From Megascapheus bottae (lineage: Eukaryota; Chordata; Mammalia; Rodentia; Geomyidae): DNA of 64,000 nucleotides. The stretch lies in contig JANJXV010000191.1 in NCBI GenBank assembly GCA_024803745.1, positions 992,001-1,056,000 of the forward strand, read 5' to 3'. A program made the translations under genes and the position numbers. The notes under the pieces are model-generated. The model did no database searches, was not told where the DNA came from, and saw only the letters and a program-made list of their open reading frames with translations. This document shows positions 36,424 to 50,033 of this stretch, in pieces; position 1 is the stretch's first letter; each line of letters opens with the position of its first letter.

Positions 36424-39400
36424 CTACTGATTATGACGAATGAGGGAAACCACTGAGCCTAAGTTCCTTTGAGTCTGGCTTACTTCACTTAATATGATTT
36501 GTTCTAAGTCTTTCCATTTCCTAACAAATGGGGCGATGTCATTCTTTCTGACAGCAGCATAGAATTCCATTGTGTACAAATACCACAACTTGTTGATCCA
36601 CTCATCAACTGAGGGACATCTGGGTTGGTTCCATATCTTTGCTATGGTGAATAGTGCTGCAATGAACATTGTTGTGCTAGTGGGTTTAGTATGCCCTTGT
36701 TTCTGGATTGTTGGGTAAATGCCAAGTACTGGAATTGCTGGGTCATAGGGGAGTTGTATGTTTAGCGTTTTGAGGCACTGCCGCACTGCTTTCCATAGTG
36801 GTTGAATGAGTTTGCACTCCCACCAACAGTGTAGTAGTGATCCCTCCTGACCACATCCCCTCCAGCATCTGTTGTCATTCGTTTTCCTGATCCTGGCCAT
36901 TCTAACTGGAGTTAGGTGGAATCTTAGACTTGTTTTGATTTGCATTTCTTTTATGACCAGAAATGTTGAGCATTTCTTCATGTGTCTATAAGTCATTTTT
37001 GTTTCTTCTTCAGAGAAGACTCTCTTTAAGTCTTTGGCCCATTTTGTAATGGGATGGGTGTTACTTTGGAGGTTAGTTTTGGAGTGATTCAATTTTTTGA
37101 GTTGTTGATATATTTTAGATATGAGGCCTTGTTCTGTTGTTTGGGTGGTGAAGATCTTCTCCCACTCTGTAGGCTTCCTGATTAGTTTACTAGCTATATC
37201 CGTTGCCATACAAAAGCTCTGCAGTTTAATGCAGTCCCACTTATCCAGCCTTTCTCTGATTTGTTGTGATTCTTGGTCCTTATTAAGAAAGTTTCGACCT
37301 GTACCAAGGAGGCCTAGTGTATCTCCTATTCCTTCCTGTAAACTTTTCAGTGTGTCAGCTTTTACCTCCACGTCTTTGATCCATTTGGAGTTAATTCTAG
37401 TGCAAGGGGACAAAGAAGGATCCAACTTTAGTTTTCTGCAGGTGTTTAACCAGTTCTGCCAGCACAACTTGTTGAAGAGGCTATCTTTCTGCCATTCTAT
37501 TTTTTTGGCTCCCTGGTCAAAGATTAGGTGGCCATAGGTCTGTGGTTTAATATCTGGGTCCGCAGTTCTACTCCATTGGACTTCAGTCCTGTTCTTGTGC
37601 CAGTACCAAGCTGTTTAGAGAATTATAGCTCTGTAATACAGTCTTAAGTTTGGAATTGAAATTCCTCCAACACTGTTCTTTCTGCTAAGAAGTGTTTTTG
37701 CTATACGGAGTCTTTTATTATTCCATATGAAATTTTGAATTGCCTCTTCTATGTCTTTAAAGAATGACATTGGGATGTTGATGGGTATTACATTGAATTT
37801 GTAGATAGCCCTTGGCAAGATTGTCATTTTCACAATGTTGATTCTTCCAATCCAGGAGCATGGGAGGTTTTTCCATTTCCTTAGTTCTGCTTTAATTTCC
37901 TTTTTTAGGGTTTTAAAGTTTTCATCTAAACGGTCCTTTACATTCTTAGTTAAGCTAATTGCTAGGTACTTCATTTTCTTTGAGGCCATTGTGAAAGGAT
38001 TTTCTTTCCTGATTATTGCCTCGTTCCTCTCAGTGTTGGCGTAAAGTAAGGCAGTTGATTTGTGAGGGTTGATTTTATGGCCTGCTACCCTTCCAAAGCT
38101 TTGAATCAGCTCAAGGAGCTTGGGAGTAGAGTCTATAGGATTCTTTAAATACAGAATCATGTCATCTGCAAAGAGGGATAGTTTTATTTCCTCTTTCCCT
38201 ACTTGGATCCCCTTTATGCATGCTTCTTGCCTTATTGCACTGCCTAGGAATTCTAGTACTATGTTAAAAAGGAGTGGAGAGAGTGGGCATCCTTGTCTCG
38301 TTCCTGATTTTAGAGGGAATGGCTTTAGATTTTCACCATTAAGTATAATACTAGCAGTGGGTTTCTCATACACAGCCTTTATTACATTGAGAAATGTTCC
38401 ATGGATTCCTAGTTTCTCCACATCTTTTAACATAAAGGGGTTTTGGATCTTGTCAAATGCCTTTTCCGCATCTATTGAGACAATCATGTGATTTTATACC
38501 TGCTCCTGTTGATGTGTTGAATTATATTAATTGATTTGTGTATGTTGAACCAGCTTTGCCTCCCTGTGATGAATCCAGATTGATCATAGTGTATATTTTT
38601 TTTGATGAGTTGTTGTAGACGGTTGGCCAATATTTTGTTGAGAAGTTTTGCATCGAGGTTCATCAAAGAAATGGGTCTATAGATCTCTTTCTTTGATGAA
38701 TCTCTGTCTGGTTTGGGAATGAGGGATATGCTGGCTTCACAGAATCAGTTTAGTAAAGAACCTTCATTTTCAATTTCGTTGAAGAGCTTGAGGAGTATTG
38801 GTGTGAGCTCTGCTTTGAAGACCTTATAGAATTCAGCTGTGAATCCATCTGGCCCTGGGCTCTTTTTAAGTGGAAGTTGTCTAATTTCCATTTCTATTTC
38901 AGAGCTTGAAATAGGCCTGTTGAGTTGGGTTAGCTCTTCTTGGTTCAGTGTGGGTATGTTAATATTGTCTAGGAATTCATCCATTTCTTCTAGATTCTCA
39001 AATTTGTTGGCGTAAAGGTTTGAGAAGTATTCCCTCATGATATTCTGGATCTTGGTAATTTCTGTCGTGATATTACCATTTTCATCTGCGATTTTGTTTA
39101 TTTCGATATGCTCTCTTTTTTTTCGGTAAGATTGGCTAAGGGCTTGTCAATTTTGTTAATTCTTTCAAGAACCAAATCCTTGTTTTGTTGATTCTTTCTA
39201 TAGTTTTTTATTCCAAATCATTTAATTCTGCTTTGATTTTAATAATTTGCTTTCTCCTAATGGGTTTAGGGTTGTTGCTCTTTTTCCAGGAGGTTAAGGT
39301 GAGACATTAACTAGTTGGTTTGCCATTTTTCCAACTTGCTGTTGTAGGCACTCCGCGCTATAAATTTTCCTGTGAGTACTGCCTTTGTTGTGTCCCTAAG

Positions 39401-40258
39401 GAGTTGATATTTGTGTGCTCCTTATTGTTAAATTTCATAAACAGTTGGATATCTGTTCTGATCTCTTCGATTACCCATTGTTTTTGATTCAACAATGTGT
39501 GGTTCAGTCTCCATGAGTTACAGGGTTTTCTTTGGTGGAGATGTGTGTTCAGCTCCAATTTGATGCCTTTATGGTCTGAGAGTGTGCATGGAATAATTTC
39601 AGTGTTTCTGAATCTGTCCATGTTTGCTTTATGGCCTAAGATGTGGTCTATTTTGGAAAATGTTCCATGTGCTGCTGAGAAAAACGTATATTGTGGTGTT
39701 ACTGGGTGGAATATTCTGCAGATGTCTGTTAGATCTAGTTGGTCTATATAGTTGTTCAGTTCTAAGGATTCTCTTTTAAGTTTTTGCCTTGTTGATCTGT
39801 CCATAGGTGAGAGTGGTGTGTTAAACTCACCAACAATCACTGTATTTCGATCTATGTATGGTTTCAGTGTAAGTAAAGTTTGCTTGATGAAGTTTGGAGC
39901 TCCGGGATTGGGTGTGTAAATATTTAGGATTGTTATGTCTTCCGGGAGGAAAGATCCCTTCAGTAGTATGTAGTAACCTTCTTTGTCTTTTCTTACTAAT
40001 TTTAGTTTGAAGTCTATTGTATCTGATATGAGGATGGCAACTCTAGCCTGTTTATGGGGGCAGTTAGCTTGATAGAGTTTATTCCAACCTCTCACTTTCA
40101 AAAGATGATTGTTTTTGGGTAAGATGTGTCTCTCGAAGTCAGCAGAACGATGGCTCTTGCTTTTTGATCCAACTAGACAACCTATGCCGTTTAATTGGAG
40201 AGTTAAGTCCATTGATATTGAGAGTTAGGATTGAGAGATATTTATTAGTTCCTACCAT
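36424..40258 (-). pseudogene. L1 ORF2, copy 6, broken
   Basis: The C-terminal 347 codons (36424-37467) are open and include the cysteine-rich segment [18 protein letters not shown], the C-x3-C-x7-H-x4-C pattern typical of L1 ORF2. The palm-thumb block has 290 codons (37615-38487) with [20 protein letters not shown] and FADD. The endonuclease block is 39358-40212 (284 codons). The array-wide lesions remain. Confidence 0.94.
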
Positions 40259-40489
40259 TTTTAAAAGCTTTTAGTAGGGCCTGTGTCTTGACAGTTCTTG
40301 TGGTCCTTAGATGGTATGCTGTTTAGGTGCCATTTCTTTCCCTATATTGCATTTATTTTGGTTTTCTATGTATAGAGCATCTTTGAGAATTCTCTGTAGT
40401 GTTGGTTTTGTTTCGACATATTGTTGCAGCTTTTCCCTGGAATGGAATGTTTTTATTGTTCCCTCAGTTATGAATGAGAGCTTAGCTGG

Positions 40490-41489
40490 CTACAGTATTC
40501 TTGGTTGGTAGTTATTTGATATAAGGGCATGACATATATGCTTCCAGTCACTTCGTGCTTGCATGGTCTCTGCTGAGAAATCTGGGGTTATTCTGATTGG
40601 TTTGCCTTTGTAGGTTACTGATCCCTTTTCCCTGGCTGCCTTTAGGATCTTTCCTTTCTTTTCTATTGATCCAGTTCGGATCACAATGTGGCGGTGGGAT
40701 GTTCTTTTCTGGTCAGGTCAGTTTGGGGTTCTAAAAGCTTCTCGTATCTGGATGGGCCTGCCCTTCTGGATATTTGGGAAATTCTCTGAGATGATTCCCT
40801 GAAGTATATTTCCAATACCATTGACCTCTTTCTCCACGCCCTCCTCAGTACCAACTAGCCTTAAATTAGGCTTCCTAATTGTATCTTGGACCTCCTGAAG
40901 CGCTCTCTCATATTTCCTAGATTTGGATTGACTCATTTTCTGTTCTTTATAATACCTAAATTATCTTCAGCCACGGAAATTCTCTCCTCTGCAATGTCTA
41001 ACCTGCTATCAAAGCTATCTACTTTATTTTTCATCTCCCTTGCTTCTAATTGCTCACTTTTGATGCCTTGCATCCCTTGTTTTAGATCATGTATGGATTT
41101 CTTTATCTCCTTGATTTCCTTTTGAGTGGTTAGCTCAGTAGCTTTATTTTCTTTGGACATTTGCTGGAGTTTGGTCACGTTTTTATTTGTGGATTCTTTG
41201 AATTCATCCATCTTTCTTTGAAAAACCTTTATTATGGCCTCCTTTATGGCTTCTTCTTTTTCACTTATCACCTTGTTTTTCCTTTCCTCTTGTTCAGGTA
41301 TGCCTTCCTCCATTATCTCTCTCTTTATATTTTCACATTTTTCATTAATGATGTTTATCAATTGCATTTGTGTAGCACTTGGAAGACTCTCCTCTAGGTT
41401 TGCCAGTGACTGTTCCATTGTCTGTTTACATTGAGTGGGGATGTTGTTTCTTGATTTGACATTTTTCTTGATTTTCTTGTTCTGCCCAT
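40490..41489 (-). pseudogene. L1 ORF1, copy 6, multiply broken
   Basis: The 4-bp deletion is present near 40948. An extra stop arises at about 40715-40717 (Arg to stop after RTPN), and a lost G near 41439 shifts the N-terminus so that the long frame is now entered from a different upstream ATG at 41505. Confidence 0.92.
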
Positions 41490-42150
41490 TTGAAAATGGG
41501 AGCAAGGTTACTACTAAATACGATTATAGTTTTTCAGATATAACCAACCTAGACCTCTGTAGCTGGCAGACTCTAGATGTTCACAAGTTTTGATTGGTAT
41601 TATCACTCTTTCTTTTTGTGCACTTACAGACCAGTCTAATACAACCACTGATAGGCGATTTATACCCAAAACAATAATCCTCTCAATCCAATCTCTATTG
41701 TCTTTAAGTCCCTCTGAGCCTAGAGAATAATTAACCACCTACATATACAATATTGCTCAACAGCCATCAAGTGTAGATCCGTGCAGTATAAGGGTTGAAA
41801 GACGAGCAGAGGTCCAGAGATAGAAAAAAAGAATGAGAGAGGTCAGGGGAGGTGCAAGAGGATTAACGTAGGAGTGTAAGAATATTGTAGTAATGAAGAA
41901 AAGGTATAGCATATGGATAACTGACCTAAGTTGGTAAAAAGGTAGCATATTTGAGTACAAAGTTTGGAAAGTATTAGAATAAAACTTATGTGTTGCTGCA
42001 CGACTAGCTCTTAGCCCAACCAGTGGCCTCACAGTGGACCATGGGATGGATCTCTTTTTCTTGTCTAGGTTGAGGGAAAGGGGTATTTCACAAGATGCAG
42101 AAGCGAAGATTTCAGAAGCAAATGCTGTGAGTGAATTAGCTCGTAAAAAG
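41490..42150 (-). other. L1 leader / undetermined flank, unit 6
   Basis: Left part diverged from unit 7; from about 41,700 almost identical to unit 7. A plus-strand variant (gttggtaaaaagg) and a longer minus-strand frame (41757-42032) are shared with unit 7 only. Confidence 0.5.
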
Positions 42151-42362
42151 CATTTTTATTTTCTTTTATCTTTCTGCCAGTCTTGGGGCTTGAATTCAGG
42201 GCCTGAGCACTGTCCTCGGGTTTTCTCAAGTCTAGCCCTCTGCCACTTGAGCCACAGTGCCACATCTAGATTTTCTATCTATGTGGTACTGAGCAATCAA
42301 ACCCAGATCTTCATGGATGCTAGGCAAGCACTCTACCACTATGCCAAACTCTCAACCCTGAC
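42151..42362 (-). mobile_element. ID-type composite SINE (minus), unit 6
   Basis: Array paralogue; essentially identical to unit 7. Confidence 0.82.
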
Positions 42363-42377
42363 ATAGTAATTATAAAG

Positions 42378-42402
42378 TCATCATCATCATCATCATCATC
42401 AT
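42378..42402. repeat. (TCA)8 microsatellite, unit 6
   Basis: Eight repeats, the same length as in unit 7. Confidence 0.98.
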
Positions 42403-42602
42403 ATCCAAATATCCTTTCTCCTATAAAGAATGAACACTTAACTGTGTCTAATGCTTTTTTTTTAATTTCACTAATTCTTCTGTGTTTTTCCCTCTTGACT
42501 TTTTTACACATGACAGCAAAGCTAATCATCAGGAAAAAATTGATTAGGATACAGAAACCTAATAATATCCTAGTAGATTGACGTCAAAAATATGTGCAAG
42601 AT

Positions 42603-42799
42603 GCCCTGTGTGTTTGATCGAGTGGGAGAGTCCTTGGCTACCAAGCAGTAAGCCTCAGGTTTGATTCCTCATTACCACATACATAGAAAACGCTGCAAGT
42701 GGTGCTGTGGATCGGTGGGACAGCTAAAGCCTAAAGAAAGCCCAAGAACAATGTTCACACTCTGAGGTCAAGTCCCAAGACTAGCAAAAACAAAAAAAA
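42603..42799 (+). mobile_element. ID-type composite SINE (plus), unit 6
   Basis: Array paralogue; reads tgatcgagtgggagag, shared only with unit 7. Confidence 0.82.
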
Positions 42800-43429
42800 T
42801 TCGACAAGGGGCAAAATGCAGGCAGAGAAGGCACTGTGAAGCAAATGTTTTGTAAAGGATGAGGGCAATATTGACCCTTAAGTTTGGATCTTACCTAAGA
42901 AAGGCTCCTTGAGCCTGAGACCAGACTGGTAGTTGGGCCTAGTGGAAGACATTGGGATTGGACAAATAAGGTGTGCTGTATACTACATCCACATGTATAT
43001 TGTGAGATTGGAGGAGAGATTCAGCCTCCAGTATGTCTTTGGTGAGGTCTTTTGTGAGCAAGGATCTTTGGTCATTGGGCCCTGAAAGGTGACCCTGCCT
43101 CCCTCCCAATGGAACAGAATATGGAACCCTGGTAACCAAGCCACTGTAACTAACAATCAGCTCAAGCCAACTCACTTGGCCTGTGGCTCAGGAGGAAGAA
43201 AGATGTTGCTGTGCTGTTGCCCAAGATCAGGAAACTCGAGTCTCAGGCATGGAAGTTGTGGATGTCTTACTCGGAGATGTACATGCTAGATCATTGCCAA
43301 GCCACAAATCCAGTATAACAGAACTTTCTCTAAGAAGAAGGCCAGGAAAATCCAGGGCAACCAGATGAGGTAAATTTCTAAGAAGAAATGTATTTGACCC
43401 CATCATCCTCCCCACACACTACAACTTTC
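42800..43429. other. Non-repeat spacer, unit 6
   Basis: Paralogue; variants such as cccaagatcagg near 43220 shared only with unit 7. Confidence 0.6.
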
Positions 43430-43790
43430 TTTTTTTTTCATTGTTTTATTGTAATTAGTAAAAGGGTTAGATGATATTTGCCAGATAGAAGGTGCATTAA
43501 TTCACATACATTGATACCCTTTCACATGTCTTGGTACCCATTTCCCTCCAACCCCACACCCCCCACCCGTCTTGGTTTTCCCCCCTTCCCTATCAAAAGT
43601 CAAATATCCAAATACAAATAAATTCAATATATCAGATAACAAAGTGAGATACTATACCAATATGGGATAACCAAGGGACAGCAAATGAGATGAGAGACAA
43701 CATAGTACATTAAGGACAACAATCATTCATTATATGGCGTTTGTTTCAATATCCTGGAGGTCCTTTCAATTAGCTTCACATTATATGGCC

Positions 43791-46700
43791 TTATATAAGG
43801 TCTTTTGCTCTATTGCCAAGCTCTGCTGGTAGAGCCCAAGGTTTCCACTGATTATGACGAATGAGGGAAACCATTGAGACTAAGTTCCTTTGAGTCTGGC
43901 TTACTTCACTTAATATGATTTGTTCTAAGTCTTTCCATTTCCTAACAAATGGGGCGATGTCATTCTTTCTGGCAGCAGCATAGAATTCCATTGTGTACAA
44001 ATACCACAACTTGTTGATCCACTCATCAACTGAGGGACATCTGGGTTGGTTCCATATCTTTGCTATGGTGAATAGTGCTGCAATGAACATTGTTGTGCTA
44101 GTGGGTTTAGTATGCCCTTGTTTCTGGATTGTTGGGTAAATGCCAAGTACTGGAATTGCTGGGTCATAGGGGAGTTGTATGTTTAGCGTTTTGAGGCACT
44201 GCCGCACTGCTTTCCATAGTGGTTGAACGAGTTTGCACTCCCACCAACAGTGTAGTAGTGATCCCTCCTGACCACATCCCCTCCAGCATCTGTTGTCATT
44301 CGTTTTCCTGATCCTGGCCATTCTAACTGGAGTTAGGTGGAATCATAGACTTGTTTTGATTTGCATTTCTTTCATGACCAGCAATGTTGAGCATTTCTTC
44401 ATGTGTCTATAGGCCATTTTTGTTTCTTCTTCAGAGAAGACTCTCTTTAAGTCTTTGGCCTATTTTGTAATGGGATGGGTGTTACTTTGGAGGTTAGTTT
44501 TGGAGTGATTCAATTTTTTGAGTTGTTGATATATTTTAGATATGAGGCCTTGTTCCGTTGTTTGGGTGGTGAAGATCTTCTCCCACTCTGTAGGCTTCCT
44601 GATTAGTTTACTAGCTATATCCGTTGCCATACAAAAGCTCTGCAGTTTAATGCAGTCCCACTTATCCAGCCTTTCTCTGATTTGTTGTGATTCTTGGTCC
44701 TTATTAAGAAAGTTTCGACCCGTACCAAGGAGGCCTAGTGTATCTCCTATTCCTTCCTGTAAACTTTTCAGTGAGTCAGCTTTTACCTCCACGTCTTTGA
44801 TCCATTTGGATTTAATTCTAGTGCAAGGGGACAAAGAAGGATCCAACTTTAGTTTTCTGCAGGTGTTTAACCAGTTCTGCCAGCACAACTTGTTGAAGAG
44901 GCTATCTTTCTTCCATTCTATTTTTTTTGGCTCCTGGTCAAAGATTAGGTGGCCATAGGTCTGTGGTTTAATATCTGGGTCCGCAGTTCTACTCCATTGG
45001 ACTTCAGGCCTGTTCTTGTGCCAGTACCAAGCTGTTTTGAGAATTATAGCTCTGTAATAGAGCCTTAAGTTTGGAATCGAAATTCCTCCAGCGCTGTTCT
45101 TTCTGCTAAGAAGTGTTTTTGCTATACGGGGTCTTTTATTATTCCATATGAAATTTTGAATTGCCTCTTCTATGTCTTTAAAGAATGACATTGGGATGTT
45201 GATGGGTATTACATTGAATTTGTAGATAGCCCTTGGCAAGATTGTCATTTTCACAATGTTGATTCTTCCAATCCAGGAGCATGGGAGGTTTTTCCATTTC
45301 CTTAGTTCTGCTTTAATTTGCTTTTTTAGGGTTTTAAAGTTTTCATCTAAACGGTCCTTTACATTCTTATTTAAGCTAATTGCTAGGTACTTTATTTTCT
45401 TTGAGGCTATTGTGAAAGGATTTTCTTTCCTGATTATTGCCTCGTTCCTCTCAGTGTTGGCGTAAAGTAAGGCAGTTGATTTGTGAGGGTTGATTTTATG
45501 GCCTGCTACCCTTCCAAAGCTTTGAATCAGCTCAAGGAGCTTGGGAGTAGAGTCTATAGGATTCTTTAAATACAGAATCATGTCATCTGCAAAGAGGGAT
45601 AGTTTTATTTCCTCTTTCCCTACTTGGATCCCCTTTATGCTTGCTTCTTGCCTTATTGCACTGCCTAGGAATTCTAGTACTATGTTAAAAAGGAGTGGAG
45701 AGAGTGGGCATCCTTGTCTCATTCCTGATTTTAGAGGGAATGGCTTTAGATTTTCACCATTAAGTATAATACTAGCAGTGGGTTTCTCATACACAGCCTT
45801 TATTACATTGAGAAATGTTCCATGGATTCCTAGTTTCTCCACATCTTTTAACATAAAGGGGTTTTGGATCTTGTCAAATGCCTTTTCCGCATCTATTGAG
45901 ACAATCATGTGATTTTATCCCTGCTCCTGTTGATGTGTTGAATTATATTAATTGATTTGTGTATGTTAAACCAGCTTTGCCTCCCTGTGATGAATCCAGT
46001 TTGATCATAGTGTATATTTTTTTTTTGATGAGTTGTTGTAGACGGTTGGCCAGTATTTTGTTGAGAAGTTTTGCATCGAGGTTCATCAAAGAAATGGGTC
46101 TATAGTTCTCTTTCTTTGATGAATCTCTGTCTGGTTTGGGGATGAGGGATATGCTGGCTTCACAGAATGAGTTTGGTAAAGAACCTTCATTTTCAATTTC
46201 GTTGAAGAGCTTGAGGAGTATTGGTGTGAGCTCTGCTTTGAAGACCTTATAGAATTCAGCTGTGAATCCATCTGGCCCTGGGCTCTTTTTAAGTGGAAGT
46301 TGTCTAATTTCCATTTCTATTTCAGAGCTTGAAATAGGCCTGTTGAGTTGGGTTAGCTCTTCTTGGTTCACTGTGTGTATGTTAATATTGTCTAGGAATT
46401 CATCCATTTCTTCTAGATTCTCAAATTTGTTGGCGTAAAGGTTTGAGAAGTATTCCCTCATGATATTCTGGATCTTGGTAATTTCTGTCGTGATATTACC
46501 ATTTTCATCTGCGATTTTGTTTATTTCGATATGCTCTCTTCTTTTTTTGGTAAGATTTGCTGAGGGCTTGTCAATTTTGTTAATTCTTTCAAGAACCAAC
46601 TCCTTGTTTTGTTGATTCTTTCTATAGTTTTTTTATTCCAAATCATTTAATTCTGCTTTGATTTTAATAATTTGCTTTCTCCTAATGGGTTTAGGGTTGG

Positions 46701-47688
46701 TTTATTGCTCTTTTTCCAGGAGGTTAAGGTAAGACATTAACTAGTTGGTTTGCCATTTTTCCAACTTGCTGTTGTAGGCACTCAGCGCTATAAATTTTTC
46801 TCTGAGTACTGCCTTTGTTGTGTCCCTAAGGAGTTGATATTTGTGTTCTCCTTATTGTTAAATTTCATAAACAGTTGGACATCTGTTCTGATCTCTTCGA
46901 TTACCCATTGTTTTTGATTCAACAATGTGTGGTTCAGTCTCCATGAGTTACAGGGTTTTCTTTGGTGGAGATGTGTGTTCAGCTCCAATTTGATGCCTTT
47001 ATGGTCTGAGAGTGTGCATGGAATAATTTCAGTGTTTCTGAATCTGTCCAGGTTTGCTTTATGGCCTAAGATGTGGTCTATTTTGGAAAATGTTCCATGT
47101 GCTGCTGAGAAAAACGTATATTGTGGTGTTAGTGGGTGGAATATTCTGCAGATGTCTGTTAGATCTAGTTGGTCTATATAGTTGTTCAGTTCTAAGGTTT
47201 CTCTGTTGAGTTTTTGCCTTGTTGATCTGTCCATAGGTGAGAGTGGTGTGTTAAACTCACCAACAATCACTGTATTTCGATCTATGTATGGTTTCAGTGT
47301 AAGTAAAGTTTGCTTGATGAAGGTTGGAGCTCCGGGATTGGGTGTGTAAATATTTAGGCTTGTTATGTCTTCTGGAAGGAAAGATCCCTTTAGTAGTATG
47401 TAGTAACCTTCTTTGTCTTTTCTTACTAATTTTAGTTTGAAGTCTATTGTATCTGATATGAGGATGGCAACTCTAGCCTGTTTATGGGGGCAGTTAGCTT
47501 GATAGAGTTTATTCCAACCTCTCACTTTCAAAAGATCATTGTTTTGGGGTAAGATGTGTCTCTCGAAGTCAGCAGAACGATGGCTCTTGCTTTTTGATCC
47601 AACTAGACAACCTATGCCGTTTAATTGGAGAGTTAAGTCCATTGATATTGAGAGTTAGGATTGAGAGATATTTATTAGTTCCTACCAT
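43791..47688 (-). pseudogene. L1 ORF2, copy 7, broken, longest open block
   Basis: The 482-codon block at 44460-45908 runs from the RT palm ([14 protein letters not shown]) through the thumb and is ended by a W-to-stop change before the C-terminal domain. The 176-codon C-terminal block at 43791-44321 reads past the natural stop, because TAG has become TGG at 43845-43847, adding 18 codons. Further blocks: 218 codons at 45943-46599 (an extra T in the plus-strand T run near 46018-46026 shifts frame) and 284 at 46788-47642. Motif B reads [10 protein letters not shown]. Confidence 0.94.
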
Positions 47689-47919
47689 TTTTAAAAGCTT
47701 TTAGTAGGGCCTGTGTCTTGACAGTTCTTGTGGTCCTTAGATGGTATGCTGTTTAGGTGCCATTTCTTTCCCTATATTGCATTTATTTTGGTTTTCTATG
47801 TATAGAGCATCTTTGAGAATTCTCTGTAGTGTTGGTTTTGTTTCGACATATTGTTGCAGCTTTTCCCTGGAATGGAATGTTTTTATTTTTCCCTCAGTTT
47901 TGAATGAGAGCTTAGCTGG

Positions 47920-48920
47920 CTACAGTATTCTTGGTTGGTAGTTATTTGATTTAAGGGCATGACATATATGCTTCCAGACACTTCGTGCTTGCATGGTCTC
48001 TGCTGAGAAATCTGGGGTTATTCTGATTGGTTTGCCTTTGTAGGTTACTGATCCCTTTTCCCTGGCTAACTTTAGGATCTTTCCTTTCGTTTCTATTGAT
48101 CCAGTTCGGATCACAATGTGGCGGTGTGATGTTCTTTTCTGGTCAGGTCTGTTTGGGGTTCTAAAAGCTTCTCGTATCTGGATGGGCCAGCCCTTCTGGA
48201 TATTTGGGAAATTCTCTGAGATGATTCCCTGAAGTATATTTCCAATACCATTGACCTCTTTCTCCACGCCCTCCTCAATACCAACTAGCCTTAAATTAGG
48301 CTTCCTAATTGTATCTTGGACCTCCTGAAGCGCTCTCTCATATTTCCTAGATTTGGATTGACTCATTTTCTGTTCTTTATAATACCTAAATTATCTTCAG
48401 CCACAGAAATTCTCTCCTCTGCAATGTCTAACCTGCTATCAAAGCTATCTACTTTATTTTTCACCTCCCTTGCTTCTAATTGCTCACTTTTGATGCCTTG
48501 CATCCCTTGTTTTAGATCATGTATGGATTTCTTTATCTCCTTGATTTCCTTTTGAGTGGTTAGCTCAGTAGCTTTATTTTCTTTGGACATTTGCTGGAGT
48601 TTGGTCACGTTTTTATTTGTGGATTCTTTGAATTCATCCATCTTTCTTTGAAAAACCTTTATTATGGCCTCCTTTATGGCTTCTTCTTTTTCACTTATCA
48701 CCTTGTTTTTGCTTTCCTCTTGTTCAGGTATGGCTTCCTCCATTATCTCTTTCTTTATATTTTCACATTTTTCATTAATGATGTTTATCAATTGCATTTG
48801 TGTAGCACTTGGAAGACTCTCCTCTAGGTTTGCCAGTGACTGTTCCATTGTCTGTTTACATTGGGTGGGGGATGTTGTTTCTTGATTTGACATTTTTCTT
48901 GAGTTTGTTGTTCTGCCCAT
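47920..48920 (-). pseudogene. L1 ORF1, copy 7, frameshifted
   Basis: 185 codons (48363-48920) and 148 codons (47920-48366) separated by the lineage 4-bp deletion. Confidence 0.93.
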
Positions 48921-49581
48921 TTGAAAATGGGAGCAAGATTACTACTAAATACGATTATAGTTTTTCAGATATAACCAACCTAGACCTCTGTAGCTGGCAG
49001 ACACTAGATGTTCACAAGTTTTGATTGGTATTATCACTCTTTCTTTTTGTGCACTTACAGACCAGCCTAATACAACCACTGATAAGCGATTTATACCCAA
49101 AACAATAAGCCTCTCAATCCAATCTCTATTGTCTTTAAGTCCCTCTGAGCCTAGAGAATAATTAACCACCTACATATACAATATTGCTCAACAGCCATCA
49201 AGTGTAGATCCGTGCAGTATAAGGGTTGAAAGACGAGCAGAGGTCCAGAGGTAGAAAAAAAGAATGAGAGAGGTCAGGGGAGGTGCAAGAGGATTAACGT
49301 AGGAGTGTAAGAATATTGTAGTAATGAAGAAAAGGTATAGCATATGGATAACTGACCTAAGTTGGTAAAAAGGTAGCATATTTGAGTACAAAGTTTGGAA
49401 AGTATTAGAATAAAACTTATGTGTTGCTGCACGACTAGCTCTTAGCCCAACCAGTGGCCTCACAGTGGACCATGGGATGGATCTCTTTTTCTTGTCTAGG
49501 TTGAGGGAAAGGGGTATTTCACAAGATGCAGAAGCGAAGATTTCAGAAGCAAATGCTGTGAGTGAATTAGCTCGTAAAAAG
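48921..49581 (-). other. L1 leader / undetermined flank, unit 7
   Basis: Carries the same frame as unit 6 at 49188-49463. Nothing else recognised. Confidence 0.5.
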
Positions 49582-49793
49582 CATTTTTATTTTCTTTTAT
49601 CTTTCTGCCAGTCTTGGGGCTTGAATTCAGGGCCTGAGCACTGTCCTCGGGTTTTCTCAAGTCTAGCCCTCTGCCACTTGAGCCACAGTGCCACATCTAG
49701 ATTTTCTATCTATGTGGTACTGAGCAATCAAACCCAGATCTTCATGGATGCTAGGCAAGCACTCTACCACTATGCCAAACTCTCAACCCTGAC
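49582..49793 (-). mobile_element. ID-type composite SINE (minus), unit 7
   Basis: Array paralogue; essentially identical to unit 6. Confidence 0.82.
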
Positions 49794-49808
49794 ATAGTAA
49801 TTATAAAG

Positions 49809-49833
49809 TCATCATCATCATCATCATCATCAT
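49809..49833. repeat. (TCA)8 microsatellite, unit 7
   Basis: Eight repeats, the same length as in unit 6. Confidence 0.98.
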
Positions 49834-50033
49834 ATCCAAATATCCTTTCTCCTATAAAGAATGAACACTTAACTGTGTCTAATGCTTTTTTTTTAATTTC
49901 ACTAATTCTTCTGTGTTTTTCCCTCTTGACTTTTTTACACATGACAGCAAAGCTAATCATCAGGAAAAAATTGATTAGGATACAGAAACCTAATAATATC
50001 CTAGTAGATTGACGTCAAAAATATGTGCAAGAT

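Larger units (their letters stand above)
29722..37149. repeat. Array unit 5 (7428 bp)
   Basis: Sister of unit 4 through ORF2 and ORF1, with the same 3-bp insertion near 32371 and the same six-repeat TCA tract. From about 36,000 rightwards (3' end of L1 copy 6) it changes to the second lineage. Confidence 0.95.
36009..41489 (-). mobile_element. LINE-1 copy 6
   Basis: Second lineage throughout. G-rich tract opposite 36123-36164, ORF2 36424-40258, ORF1 40490-41489. It keeps the only 347-codon open C-terminal segment of ORF2. Confidence 0.95.
37150..44570. repeat. Array unit 6 (7421 bp)
   Basis: Second-lineage unit. From about 41,700 rightwards it is almost identical to unit 7 (offset 7431), whereas its left part is clearly more diverged from unit 7. 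Confidence 0.95.
43430..48920 (-). mobile_element. LINE-1 copy 7
   Basis: Second lineage, best preserved ORF2 in the window. G-rich tract opposite 43544-43585, ORF2 43845-47688 (its original stop codon is mutated), ORF1 47920-48920. The A-tail end reads attgttttattg, so the tail is interrupted by a G on the plus strand. Confidence 0.95.
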
